Below, piece by piece: positions 1 through 11,200 of a stretch of 64,000 bases of DNA (positions are counted from its first letter, which is position 1; each line of letters opens with the position of its first letter). A program made the position numbers and the translations under genes. The DNA is taken from assembly GCA_963920635.1 (NCBI GenBank), contig OY987308.1, positions 7,692,225 to 7,756,224 of the forward strand, read 5' to 3'. The stretch comes from Pseudeuparius sepicola. Its lineage: Eukaryota > Arthropoda > Insecta > Coleoptera > Anthribidae. The notes under the pieces were generated by a model, which saw nothing but the letters and a program-made list of their open reading frames with translations, was not told the origin of the DNA and searched no databases.

Positions 1-47
1 ATACCGACTTTTATATACGTCGGAAGTATAAATAGCCACTTTCTTTT
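1..47. mobile_element. End of a foldback element, cut by the window edge
   Basis: The first 47 bases match the right end of the foldback element at 46108-46800 almost base for base (ATACCGACTTTTATATACGT, then the GTATAAATAGCCACTT run). Only this terminal part lies inside the window, so the rest of the copy should lie to the left. It is a non-coding terminal inverted repeat. Sequence 48-245 after it is T-rich and holds nothing I recognise. Confidence 0.75.
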
Positions 48-354
48 TTTTTTATTTTTTATTTTTACGTTTGGGGTGTCCGCGTCTTATCTAGGATGTT
101 CCTTCTTTTACTATTCGTTTCAAGGACCGGTATTTTCAAGAAGGAACAAGTCTACTGCCTTACGGATTGAGATTCGCGACTCGCGGACCTTTATCCACTC
201 CCTTTAACAAACCAAACTTGATCTTTCGACATGTCATGGCCACTCGGTATACAGGGTGTTCTCAAAAAGTTATGCTTTCTCCAGTTACTCAAAAAATATG
301 GCATTTGAACATGGAATCGAGTATGGAATATACTATAGGTGTTCAACAGAATAT

Positions 355-1256
355 TAACAAAGAGAGATGGATTTTTTTCACCTGTAATAAATAAAGAAGG
401 ATGTTTTTGTGGCATATCCAGCCGGGACTCGAACCCGGGACTCCTACTGTGGCCGTAGGCTACCGGAGATAACGGGTTCCATCGGCTAGGTGCTATTTCT
501 TCCAATTGATTATTATAGTGAGTAGTGATGAGATGTAGTAGACTTTGGCATCTTCTACAACTACTAGAAGGGGTTAGAAAGGTGGAGGGTAATCATTCAC
601 TATTGCTGGTTGTGTGAACTTCCTATTTGTTCTTCTACCCACAAAATTCGACATATAGCGACTTAATGTAAGTATCGAACATGGACATTCCAACCCACAA
701 TATCAAGCCAAGAATATTAACAAAGAGAGGTGGATTTTTTTCACCTGTAATAAATAAAGAAGGATGTTTTTCGTAGGAGTCCCGGGTTCGAGTCCCGGCT
801 GGAGTGGATTTTTTTCAATTGATATCCTTGACCTGATATGCCACAAAAACATCCTTCTTTATTTATTACAGGTGAAAAAAATCCTTCTCTCTTTGTTAAT
901 ATTCTTGGCTTGATATTGTGGGTTGGAATTTTTACATTAAGTCGCTATTATGTCGAATTTTGTGGGTAGAAGAACAAATAGGAAGTTCACACAACCAGCA
1001 ATAGTGAATGATTACCCTTCACCTTCTAACCCCTTCTAGTAGTTGTAGAAGACGCCGAAGTCTTCGACATCCCACCACTACTCATTAATAATCAATTGGA
1101 AGAAATAGCACCTAGCCGATGGAACCCATATCTCCGGTAGCTTAGTTGGTTAAGTGCCTACGGCCACAGTAGGAGTCCCGGGTTCGAGTCCCGGATGGAG
1201 TGCATTTTTTTCAATTGGTATCCTTGACCTGATATGCCACAAAAACATCCTTCTTT
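355..1256. mobile_element. tRNA-derived SINE-like unit as an inverted dimer, with 14-bp target duplication
   Basis: The insertion is flanked by the direct repeat GTTCAACAGAATAT at 341-354 and 1257-1270. Inside is a long inverted repeat: about 355-770 is the reverse complement of about 838-1256, including the GAAGGATGTTTTT/AAAAACATCCTTC ends and a shared CAATTGGAAGAAATAGCACC block. Each arm carries tRNA-like sequence; a third T-arm fragment lies at about 773-803. The minus-strand arm (418-482) lacks the D-arm segment present in the plus arm, while both keep the B box. Long, irregular target duplications are usual for LINE-mobilised SINEs. The head-to-head structure implies template switching or one copy inserting into another. 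Confidence 0.7.
1132..1200 (+). repeat. tRNA-like head of the SINE with intact A and B boxes
   Basis: The A box TAGCTTAGTTGG lies at 1138-1149 and the B box GGTTCGAGTCC at 1181-1191; both fit the RNA polymerase III internal promoter consensus. A 5-bp anticodon stem (CCTAC/GTAGG) with a 7-base loop and a 5-bp T stem (CCGGG/CCCGG) can be drawn. The anticodon loop is GGCCACA, so the position that should be U33 is G, and the acceptor stem pairs poorly. I therefore call it a SINE promoter and not a working tRNA gene. Confidence 0.7.
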
Positions 1257-1270
1257 GTTCAACAGAATAT

Positions 1271-1656
1271 CATAAAAATGTCAGTTGTCACATTCGACTT
1301 TTTTGGTTTCACCGGAATTCTCAGTTTTTTTTAAGTTCACATTCGATTTGAATTCTTTGTGTTCTCCTGAATTCAAATATATTATAGCTACATTTGTAAG
1401 AAAATTCCCAAAAAGACTGAGTAGTACTATGGAGAATATATAATTATTATTTTTTTTTTCAGAAAAAGGTCATATCTATGATTATTTGTAGAAATTTTCT
1501 TACAAATGTATATAGGTACCTATATTTCGAATCAGGAGAACGCAAGAAATCCAAATCAAGTGAAACATACAGAGTGAGGGTGGGTTTTATAAAACTGAGA
1601 GTTATACCCACTTCCGGTAAAACCGGAAGTCGTATGTAAAACTGACATTTTTATCA
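1271..1656. mobile_element. Foldback MITE, about 385 bp
   Basis: The outer ends are inverted (ATAAAAATGTCAGTT at about 1272, AACTGACATTTTTAT ending about 1654). Inner blocks pair in order: ACCGGAA...CTCAGTTTT, then TTCTCCTGAATTC with GAATCAGGAGAA, then ACATTTGTAAGAAAATT with its complement near 1493-1510. The whole element therefore folds into one long hairpin. No coding capacity. Confidence 0.65.
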
Positions 1657-2327
1657 CACGCTGCATAATTAATCAATAGTATTCCATATTAAAATGCCAA
1701 TTTTTTTTTATAAAAAACTTTTTTGCGTAACTTTTTGATAACACCATATAAGGATTCCTGGATTCCTTATGTATTTTTTCTGTATATACCAATTTTTTGC
1801 ACTATCGAATAATGTTACCCAATCCTAAGCGGAATAAATAATCTCATTAAAAAATAATTATGGGACACCCTGTAAATTTTATTAGATGGTGAATTTTTAT
1901 TAAATTGGTATACCATAACCGCTGCAATATCATTATAATATGCAGGGTATTTTAGAACTGTGGGACCAAACTTCAGGAGGTAAATCGAGATCTCGTGTCA
2001 GGTCCACTTATTATTTAGCAAAGTATTAACTTTGCGATCAAAATTTTAACATTGCTGCAAAATCACAGCATACCTACTCGCCGAAGTCACCTCAGATGCC
2101 TGTGCAAATTTGCAACTTTCTGGATTGATGGCGTCATGCTTTTTTCTAACTTTTAACGAAATACGTAAGGTGTTATAGGGTTTGACAAAATTCTAACATG
2201 GGTAAATTTTAGTTGCAAATTGTCGTTTTCTTAACTTAGCCATGCTGCTAAATTTGCAACAAACTACGACTTTGGCATTTAGGTAAGTTGATTTAGTTTC
2301 TTTTTCGATTTCAGCTATGTTGCCAAC

Positions 2328-2749
2328 TAGTGATGTCAAATATAGGTATCTAGGTACATTTTGGTATTACCGGTACCGAGTAATACTGAAGCAAATAGCG
2401 GGTACCTTATACCCGGTACCGGTACTCCGGTATTCGGTAGGTGTAGGTTGTTTGAGAGAGCTTAGGCGAGTAGGTAAAATTCTATCGTATCCATATTTTA
2501 CACTACCGGTACCAAGTCAAATACCGATTAGGTACCGCATGGATACTGATATCGGTGACAACCAAATCTGTTTGTTGTACCTACAAAGTACTAATACCCC
2601 GCCGCCGACCTGCCGAGATCTGATCGGTGGCAACCGCAAATTTAATAATACCGATCTACCGGTTACTTTTTTTAACAGTTATCCGATACCGGGTACATTT
2701 TCGAGTAACGGGTATTTAATACCGGGTAGTTCCAATATTGACATCACTA
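2328..2749. mobile_element. hAT-type MITE filled with GGTACC-like words
   Basis: The ends are TAGTGATGTCAAATAT at left and the near-complement ATATTGACATCACTA at right. The element is flanked by a perfect 8-bp duplication TTGCCAAC (2320-2327 and 2750-2757), the length made by hAT transposases. The interior is unusual: palindromic words such as GGTACC, CCGGTACCGG and CGGGTACC recur many times. No transposase is present; an incidental 152-codon open frame crosses it. It lies just upstream of locus A. Confidence 0.85.
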
Positions 2750-3035
2750 TTGCCAACCTCAAGTTGCAAATTTGAATATGAGCTTCTCGAGGCCGCCAGC
2801 CGAGTTTTCCATGCAATTTTATGCGACTTTCTAAGATAATTAAAAATATTTTAAAAAGAAAAAGATATTTCCCACAGTTGTGGAACACCCGGTATATCGT
2901 AGGCTGTATGACAATGATGATATTATTATCTTAATATTTATTTTGATTGTAAACGCCAACTTGCAATATTTTACTTTCGCTTGCAGCAGTCTAAACACTT
3001 CAAGTCGAATTCTTCGTCAACCTATTTATCGTCGG

Positions 3036-5117
3036 ATGTCAGCCAGTACTCGTCGGCGAAAAGTTGTAAAAACAGTCAACGACTTATTGCGAAATGCAAA
3101 AACTAATATAGCATCATGCAGCAAAGCTGAAGTGTTGCCAAATATAAATGAAGACATAATTGAAACTAATCTAAACAATTTTACGAATGAAAGCTCGAAT
3201 AATTATTCTTCTGACAGTGGAAATGATATTTATCTACAAGGCTCACTATATCGGACCGAGTCAAAGTCCAATAATGTGTATAACAGAGATGATGACGATA
3301 ACGATAGCTTAACAAGAGATATTCTTAGAACTAGTTGTGCCCTTGAAAGTGAAAAGCAGGCGGTGACATTTTTAAGAAATTGGGGTAAAACATACAATAT
3401 TCCTCACTGTGCTCTTAATGAACTTTTAAAATGGCTTAATACAAAGCCCACTCTAACTAGGTTACCGAAGGATGCTCGAACTTTATTTTGTACACCAAGA
3501 AAAACTACTATTGCTATTATAGAAGATAACAAATTTTCTGGAGAGTTCTATTATTTTGGCATTAAAAATGGATTACAAAAATATCTTTCAAAATCACTTC
3601 ATCACAATGACAGAATACATCTCATTTTTAACATAGATGGCCTTCCAATCCACAAAAATTCCAAAAAACAATTTTGGCCCATTTTATGTAAAATAGGTTA
3701 CACTTCACTAGAACCATTTATCATAGCTATATACCTTGGCAAAACTAAACCTCCACTTGATCAGTATTTCCAAGAGTTTGTTCAGGATTTGGAAAGTCTT
3801 TTACAAGATGGATTTACTACTCTAAATTACAATATTTCGGTTCAGGTGGGTGCATTTTGTTGTGATACTCCGGCGAGATCTTTTATAAAAAACATCAAAG
3901 GACATAATGCTTACAATGGCTGTGATTACTGCCATGTAAAGGGAGAATATGTTGAAGGGAGGATGACATATTGCGACTTAAATGCACCATTAAGGACAAA
4001 TGAAACATTTTTTAATAGAACATGTCATCATCATCATAAAGGTCAATCACCATTAGAAAATGTATCTAAAATGATATCACATTACCCTCTAGATTACATG
4101 CACAGTGTGTGTTTAGGCATAATGCGTAAGCTTTTGTTTTTATGGAGAGATCAAGGAAGAGGTTATGGCATTACAACGACAGATATTAATAATATAAATA
4201 CGAGAATTTCTAAACTGAAACCATACTGGCCCGTTGAATTTAATCGAAAACCAAATGTATTGACAGAATTAGAACACTGGAAAGCTACTGAATTTCGTCA
4301 ATTTCTTTTATATGTTGGACCTGTGGTTCTAAAAGGAATCGTACGTAATTCCATATATGGAAATTTTATGATGTTATCATATGCTATGAAAATTTTGTTA
4401 AGTAGTCATTTAAATGAAAGATATGGTAATTATGCAGGAAAATTATTAAAATCATTTGTGAAGCATTCAGTAGGGTTGTATGGCAAAAAATTTTGTACAT
4501 ACAACACACATTCCTTGATTCATTTATCGGAGCATGCTGCAAATTTTGGTTCTTTGGAAAATATAAGTTGCTTTGCATTTGAAAATTATTTAGGACGATT
4601 GAAAAACTTGTTAAGGAAACCAAGTCTACCACTTTCACAAGTGGTAAGAAGATATCAAGAGCTTGGAATTAATACGAGATATCATCCCCCGAAACTTTTA
4701 GAATTTGAAGTGCCAATTTCTACAGTAACGAGCACTTTTGACATAACAAAATTCGGGATGCAAAATCACACGTTTTTCTCAAGATACTACTATGAAAATG
4801 GTTTTTTTTCGACAAAAGATGGAAATAGTTATGCAATTTTCAATGATGGAGTTCTACTAAAGATTTTGTTGTTTACTAGAAACGTTAAACACGATATATT
4901 TTGTATTGGCAACGCTATTTCGGTTATTGAACCATTTTCAGAATATCCCACCTCTAGTGATATAATATTGAATTTTAAAGTAAAAATTAATAGAGAAGTC
5001 TATGTTTGTAAAGCAGCGTCAGAAATTAAACACAAAGGAATCCTTATTAGTACGGAAGACAATGAAAACATTTTCTTTGGCATGATACATTCCGTTGATA
5101 AAATTGGGAAGCAATAA
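3036..5117 (+). CDS. CACTA/En-Spm-like transposase, locus A
   Basis: Intact 693-codon ORF from ATG 3036; the frame stays open upstream to 2880. An acceptor (TTGCAG) at about 2980 suggests an upstream leader exon, so the true N terminus is uncertain. Features of an animal tnp2-related DDE transposase: the D of IDGLP at residue 201, the D of CCDTPAR at 277, a zinc-knuckle-like GCDYC at 295-299, the PLDYMH block with D at 353, and the E of FENYLGRLK at 516. The last two resemble the plant LDVMHIEK and FERYLKTLK blocks. The family cuts and re-joins transposon ends in the nucleus. A DUF4806-type exon follows 146 bp after the stop, as at locus B. No frameshift or stop is seen, so it is recently active or under selection. 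A domesticated host gene is the alternative. Confidence 0.75.
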   Translation: MSASTRRRKVVKTVNDLLRNAKTNIASCSKAEVLPNINEDIIETNLNNFTNESSNNYSSDSGNDIYLQGSLYRTESKSNNVYNRDDDDNDSLTRDILRTSCALESEKQAVTFLRNWGKTYNIPHCALNELLKWLNTKPTLTRLPKDARTLFCTPRKTTIAIIEDNKFSGEFYYFGIKNGLQKYLSKSLHHNDRIHLIFNIDGLPIHKNSKKQFWPILCKIGYTSLEPFIIAIYLGKTKPPLDQYFQEFVQDLESLLQDGFTTLNYNISVQVGAFCCDTPARSFIKNIKGHNAYNGCDYCHVKGEYVEGRMTYCDLNAPLRTNETFFNRTCHHHHKGQSPLENVSKMISHYPLDYMHSVCLGIMRKLLFLWRDQGRGYGITTTDINNINTRISKLKPYWPVEFNRKPNVLTELEHWKATEFRQFLLYVGPVVLKGIVRNSIYGNFMMLSYAMKILLSSHLNERYGNYAGKLLKSFVKHSVGLYGKKFCTYNTHSLIHLSEHAANFGSLENISCFAFENYLGRLKNLLRKPSLPLSQVVRRYQELGINTRYHPPKLLEFEVPISTVTSTFDITKFGMQNHTFFSRYYYENGFFSTKDGNSYAIFNDGVLLKILLFTRNVKHDIFCIGNAISVIEPFSEYPTSSDIILNFKVKINREVYVCKAASEIKHKGILISTEDNENIFFGMIHSVDKIGKQ

Positions 5118-5263
5118 GAGGAAATTCTAAGAGCTGTTTTACATACCTACTTGAAAATTGTTGTGCCGTGTTTGGTCCTTAATTTGGGATTTTAACAATA
5201 ATAATAATAATTGTTTATTATTTCATTATGAAATGACTTTTCTTTGTTTGTAGCCGTACACAG

Positions 5264-8200
5264 GCATATGTAGTTGTAGAATTTATAGATGAAATAAATG
5301 AGGATGGAACGAGTACAGTTGAAGTGATTTCTAGCACTTGGATAGTGAAAGATGAATCTAATGAATTATTTTGCTATTGGCCACAAAATTATACTAATGC
5401 CAAATTTAAAAAAGCAGTTTTGACACACCAACAAAATGACATTGAAAAATGTATTAAATGCAGATTGAAAATAAAATACACATCACGTAAGTAAAAGAAG
5501 CCTAAATCTAAGTATAGTTATATTATGCTTTCATTCGTGGACCCTAAAACTTGTAACTACTATACATATCTATAGTTCTCAAATTATATTGCTATATGTA
5601 TTTCTTTTATGCCTAAAAACTGCTACTTCTAAATTTTAGAAGAAGTAGATGCAATCTTTTTTATTTATCTAAAAAGAGTTCATTTCTATTTAAAGTTCTT
5701 CATATACGAGGCAGTCTATAATTAACTTGAGGAACCATAAATATAACTACTTACATATTTTGAAAACTATGCATTTTAGTAAAAATCATTGAAATGTAAA
5801 AATTGAAAAACAAATTGAAAACATGTATTAGGCAGATTTTTTCATAATATGCGCTATTTTCAAAATACAGGGTAGTTCGTTTTTAAGGGATCAAACTCTA
5901 ATAGGTGATAAATCTTCAAAAAATAACCGCACTTTCTCATCCAAACTAAAGTTTTAAAAATACATGGACTTTATTGAATATTTACCAAACTAGTCGAGGT
6001 TAATATCAAACACCAGTGCGGTGTTACAGTCTGGTTCGTTAAAAGTGAACCACCCTGTATATAACTGGCTTAAATTGAATGGAACAGTTGTATTTGTTTG
6101 CATACAGGTATACAAATATGTTACATATTTTTAGACATTTATGGTCAAGCCGTTGATAAAATGAAACTACTTCAAAATATCTCAAGTGTTTCACAAACAG
6201 ATGATGAAGAAAAAAGTCTAAAAATGGTACAGAATAAGAGAACAAAAAAAGTCAGTAGTAAGTTTTCTGGATATGAACTTGATCTCGATTTGTCAAGCGA
6301 TGATGAATTTTTACCAGACTTAAGGCTTACTCAGAAAAGCCAACGGAAGTCATATAATAGAGAAAATATGAATATAATGCCCCAAGTTTCGTCTAATGAA
6401 GTTACAAACATTGTCGAAGAAGCTGCTGGCCAACTACCGATTCTTGTAGACACTAATATAGACCAAAGGCTCACTCCGAAAAGTCATCGAAAGTCATATA
6501 ATACAGAAAATAATAATAAAATGCCTCAAGTTCTTCAGTCTAACGAAGTTACAAACATTGTCGAAGAAGCTGCTGGTCAACTACCGATTCTTGTAGACAC
6601 TAATACAGACCAAAGGCTCACTCCGAAAAGTCATCGAAAGTCATATAATACAGAAAATAATAATAAAATGCCTCAAGTTCTTCAGTCTAACGAAGTTACA
6701 AACATTGTCGAAGAAGCTGCTGGTCAACTACCGATTCTTGTAGACACTAATACAGACCAAAGGCTCACTCCGAAAAGTCATCGAAAGTCATATAATACAG
6801 AAAATAATAATAAAATGCCTCAAGTTCTTCAGTCTAACGAAGTTACATATATTGCCGAAGAAGCTGCTGGCCAACTACCCATCCTTGTAGACACATTATC
6901 TGGTAGCTCGTTGAACACTGTTACGTCTAGCTGCTCTAGATGTCAAAAAATGGAAGGTAGGTACACTTGATAAAAACAACTATCCATTATTTTACCATTT
7001 ACTTTTTCAGAACTGCTTGTAAAAATATTAGAAAAGGTGGAAGCACTGGCAGACGATGTTAAATATCTGATGTTATGTAATCAAAATAGTCAGAAAGACC
7101 CAGAAGAATCTGTAATGAAATTTAAAAGTTGTGAAACCATAGAGGACTTAAAAAATTTAGAGCAATCTCTGTGTGAGGAAAAAGTTTTTCGTTCCACAGT
7201 AAGTTGAAATATAAGTAATTAGTTTTAAACTGAGGAAATAGTCCATGTCTTGCAGTGGAGGTGTAAACATATAAAGAAGGGTAATAGTTAGTCTCAGCTC
7301 CACAAAGACAGTTTTTTTTATTTAACTGTACAAATGTTTCAACTTCAACCCACCCAGGGGGTCATCTTCAGCAGTATAACATTATTAACATCAAAGCTAG
7401 AAAAATTATACAAATTAGGAACGAAACCTATTTAGTGAATTCAAAAATTGTACTTAACAATATGGAACTTACCTTTCTAGAAGTAGTCAACTTACTAGTA
7501 TGCGAATGTGGAAAAATTGAATTTTAAGTGAATGTGTAAAAGGCTTGGTCAAAAATTTCAAAAACATTAAATATAAAATGGAGGAATCTGAAAAAGTAAA
7601 AGGTAAAAAATCGGTCGAGGAAGCTTATCAAGAATCATGCATCTTACCCCAGGAAAAATAAATTATGTCGTTGTATTATCTTTGAAGAGAACTTGAGAGA
7701 TATTAGAATTTGTAACGAGATTTCTTGGGGGTTCCATAGAACCAAAAATTCATATTTAAGAGGGGGTTGCCAACAGTGAAAGTGACGTTAGATTTCGTAT
7801 TTTTTTTAAGTTGTATAGCATAAAATCGAATAACATTTTACCTGGCAAAAATTTAGTGCAAACATTTCTGTGTTAATGTGAATCATAAGATCTTATAAGC
7901 AGCGTTTTGTTTTATAGGTTATGAAAACCTTGGGGGAAATAATAATTCCAGTGCATATGCTTTTAATATCTTATGATTAAAATTAAGACAGAGATGTTTG
8001 TACTAAATTTTTGCCAGGAAAAATGTTTTTAGATTTTATGCTATGCAACTTAAAAAAAACGAAATCTAACATCTCTTTCGCTGTCGGCAACCCCCTCTTA
8101 AGGATCAGAAATATACTTCAAGTCACCATTACCGTCGAAACATTAAAATATGTCTGTCAATTGTCAGTGTCGATCGTCAGTTCCATGCTGTTGGAACGGA

Positions 8201-11200
8201 AAATTAAGTTCGACAGCATGGAACCGACGATCGACACTGACAATTGACAGACATATTTTAATGTTTCGACGGTAATGGTGACTTGAAGTATATTTCTGAT
8301 CCTTAAATATGAATTTTTGGTTCTACGGAACCTCCAAGAAATCTCGTTACAAATTCTAATATCTCTCAAGTTCTCTTCAAAGATAATACAACGACATAAT
8401 TCATTTTTCCTGGGGTAAGATGCATGATTCTTGATAAGCTTCTTCGGCCGGTTTTTTACCTTTTTCTTTTTCAGATTCCTCCATTTTATATTAATGTTTT
8501 TGAAATTTTTGACCAAGCCTTTTACACAATCACATAAATTCAATTTTCCCACATTCGCATACTAAAAAGTTGACTACGTCTAGAAAGGTAAGTTCCATAT
8601 TGTTAAGTATAATTTTTGAATTCACTAAATAGGTTTCCTTCCTAATTTATATAATTTTTCTAGCTTTGATGTTAATAATGTTATACTGGTGAAGATGACC
8701 CCCTGGGTGGGTTGAAACATATGTACAGTTAAATAAAAAAAACTGTGTTTGTGGAGCTGAGACTGTAAGTTTTACATTATGATCTTTGGTTTTACCCTTC
8801 TTTTCGTTATATTATGTAATTAGTTTTCCCTGTTATGTTTAATTTATAATGATTTTTAGTGTGCAATTTTTCAAGTAGTTGGAGGAAGAGATAGTGTAGA
8901 CACCACAAGAAGGGTTTTATCGAAACTTTTAAAAAGTGAGTTAGCAGCATCAATAAACTGGACAGGAAGAAACAAGAAAGAAAATTTTTCGACCTACACA
9001 AATCTTAGAAAATTGATACTTGGTAAGTATGGAAAACACACTACAGTGTGTCCCAATTTGATACTGGACACCTCAGAACTATATGAAGGACATGGAAAAC
9101 AATAAATAAATAAACAATTTTATTAGTAGTCCCAAGGGAGGGTATCTCATAGGCAGGTGGTATTTGGATGGGGTAATTATTTCATGGCCTGCTATGATTT
9201 TTTAAAATAGCTAGTTTTCAAGAAACCCTATCCTATCCACACGGTGGCCAGCAGGCCGGCCCTCTTAATGAAGGCCCGCAGCTCACCCACCCCGACACCA
9301 TACACATCCTCTGCGCTCAGCTTGGCTGAGCCAAAGGACTCGAATCTAACCCTGTCAAGTGCAGGGCACTCAGTAACCAAGTGGTGCGGTGTCTCCTCAT
9401 CCTCCAGACACCATCTGCCTACGGCCCCTGATTCTGAGCCTGAGCGATTTCTCCGCTCCCATCATAATGGCGAACACCTCCGCTTGAAACACGGTGGTGT
9501 GCTCCCCGAGGGGGGGTGGTCAGCCTCCTAGTCAGTCCCTGACAAAAGGCCCCTGCCCCCGTACCATTCCCCATTTTGGATCCGTCTCTGTACCAGACGA
9601 GCCCGCCCTGGGCGTCGCTATTTCCTTCGGCCCACCCCTCCCTGTCTTGAAAGACAAAGTGAAGTCGGTCGTGGAAGCCGATGGAAGGAGTCTGCACATC
9701 CCTTCTCATTTCCAGGATGGGCACCTCCTCAGCTCTGACCACAGCTGCCGGTGCCCGTGGACCGAGCCACTGGCGACCCAAAGGTGGAGACCCTCTAATC
9801 TGAGGGCCGCCTCATACTCCACTACCGCGCCCAATGGAGGCAGCCCCACCAGGGTTTCTAAGGCCCGGGTGGGCGTGGTCTCCATGGCGCCCGTGATGCA
9901 CAGGCAGGCAAGGCGCTGTATTTTGTCCAACGCCGTCCGTGGTCTCGTCCTGCGGGTGCCGGGCCACTACGCGTCCGCCCTATGAGAAATCATGGGAATA
10001 ATCATTGCTCTGTAGATCCAGAGCATGATCCCAGGATTCAATCCCCACGAGGTTCCAACAGCTCTGCGACACGCCCATAGTGCGTTGCAAGCCTTCTTGG
10101 TCCTCATGAGGATATGCTCCTCGAAGGTCAGTCTGGATTCCAGCCGGACCCCCAGATATTTAACCCTCTTTCTATCCTCAAGGTAAACCCCGCGCAGCTC
10201 TATCCGAGGAACCGGGTCCACAGTTCTCTTCTTGGTGAATATCACCAATTCAACCTTATTTGGGTTGACACTTAATCCGTTCATTTCGCACCAGCGCAAG
10301 AACCTCTCCAGAGCTCCATTAAGGAGCTCTTCTAGAAGCCCTACATCAGTACCCTGAACTAGGATCACTATGTCGTCTGCGTACGCTTGCACGTAGACCC
10401 CCTGCTCCTCCAGGATTCGCAGCAGCCCATCAACCACCATGCACCAAAGAAGGGGGGACAAAACCCCCCCCTGAGGACAACCCCTCGATGCATTGACGGT
10501 CACTCGTTCCCCGCACAGCTTGGCCTCGACCGCCCTGCCAGTGAGCATGGATCGGGTCCACCTTACCAAGGCCTCCCCGACCCCCATGCCCTCCACGGCC
10601 CTGCAGATAGAGTCCACTGCTGTGTTGTCGAAGGCCCCCTCTATATCTAGAAAGGCCCCCACTGAGAGTAATCTCCCCTCCAGTCCCTCGTCCAGCCTTG
10701 CGGTAAGATGGTGCAGAGCCGAATCCACAGACCTGCCCATTTGGTACGCATGCTGGGTGGGACCCAGAGGGGCATTGAGAGCAAGCTGCTCCCTAAAATA
10801 TCTGTCCACCAGCCTCTCCAGCGTCTTCATCCCCTGGCCACAGATGCTCGAAACACCCCTACCAGTGGTCCATTGAGTGCCCCCCGTCCCTCTGATGAAG
10901 AGCCGGGCTGCCTTGTAAGGTGAGAAGGATCCGATGGCCCATCTGACCCATTCACTCGCAGCGGCCTCCCCGTGACCCAATATGGAACCCGGGAAGTGAG
11001 TGGTCAACAGCTGCAGCAGGGTATCGCGTGGGGTTGAGGTAAACTCCCCATCCCCAGTGCGAATGCTGCCCAGATTTGACAAAGGGTCACTTGAGAGCAC
11101 CCTGCAGAGCCTAGAGGCTGCAGGCGTACTAATGGCACTTCTCTGTGAGTTCCTTATCTCATGTTTATAGAGTCTTTGGGAGGACCTGTAGTCTTCCCAA

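Larger units (their letters stand above)
246..1877. mobile_element. Old foldback element split by two later insertions
   Basis: The left arm (about 246-340, starting ACAGGGTGTTCTCAAAAAG) is the reverse complement of about 1671-1745 (ending CTTTTTGATAACACC). Between the arms sit the SINE-like dimer (355-1256) and a second foldback (1271-1656). The ACAGGGTGT terminus follows TA, as in Tc1/mariner-type MITEs. A further ACACCCTGTA end at 1864-1873 may be the true right end. Boundaries are approximate and the element is non-coding. Confidence 0.5.

Noticed and set aside
167..505. Overlapping open frames on both strands near the left end
   Set aside because: They run across the foldback arm and the SINE-like unit, and the minus frame is simply the tRNA-like segment read through.
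1132..1200. A working tRNA gene
   Set aside because: Position 33 is G and not T, the acceptor stem pairs poorly, and the segment belongs to a repeated inverted element with a target duplication.
2317..2775. 152-codon open frame
   Set aside because: It lies almost entirely within the GGTACC-word hAT MITE (2328-2749) and its translation only mirrors the repeated words.
8011..8552. Open frames of 78 and 131 codons on opposite strands
   Set aside because: They are mirror products of the palindromes at 7761-8303 and share the same translated end.
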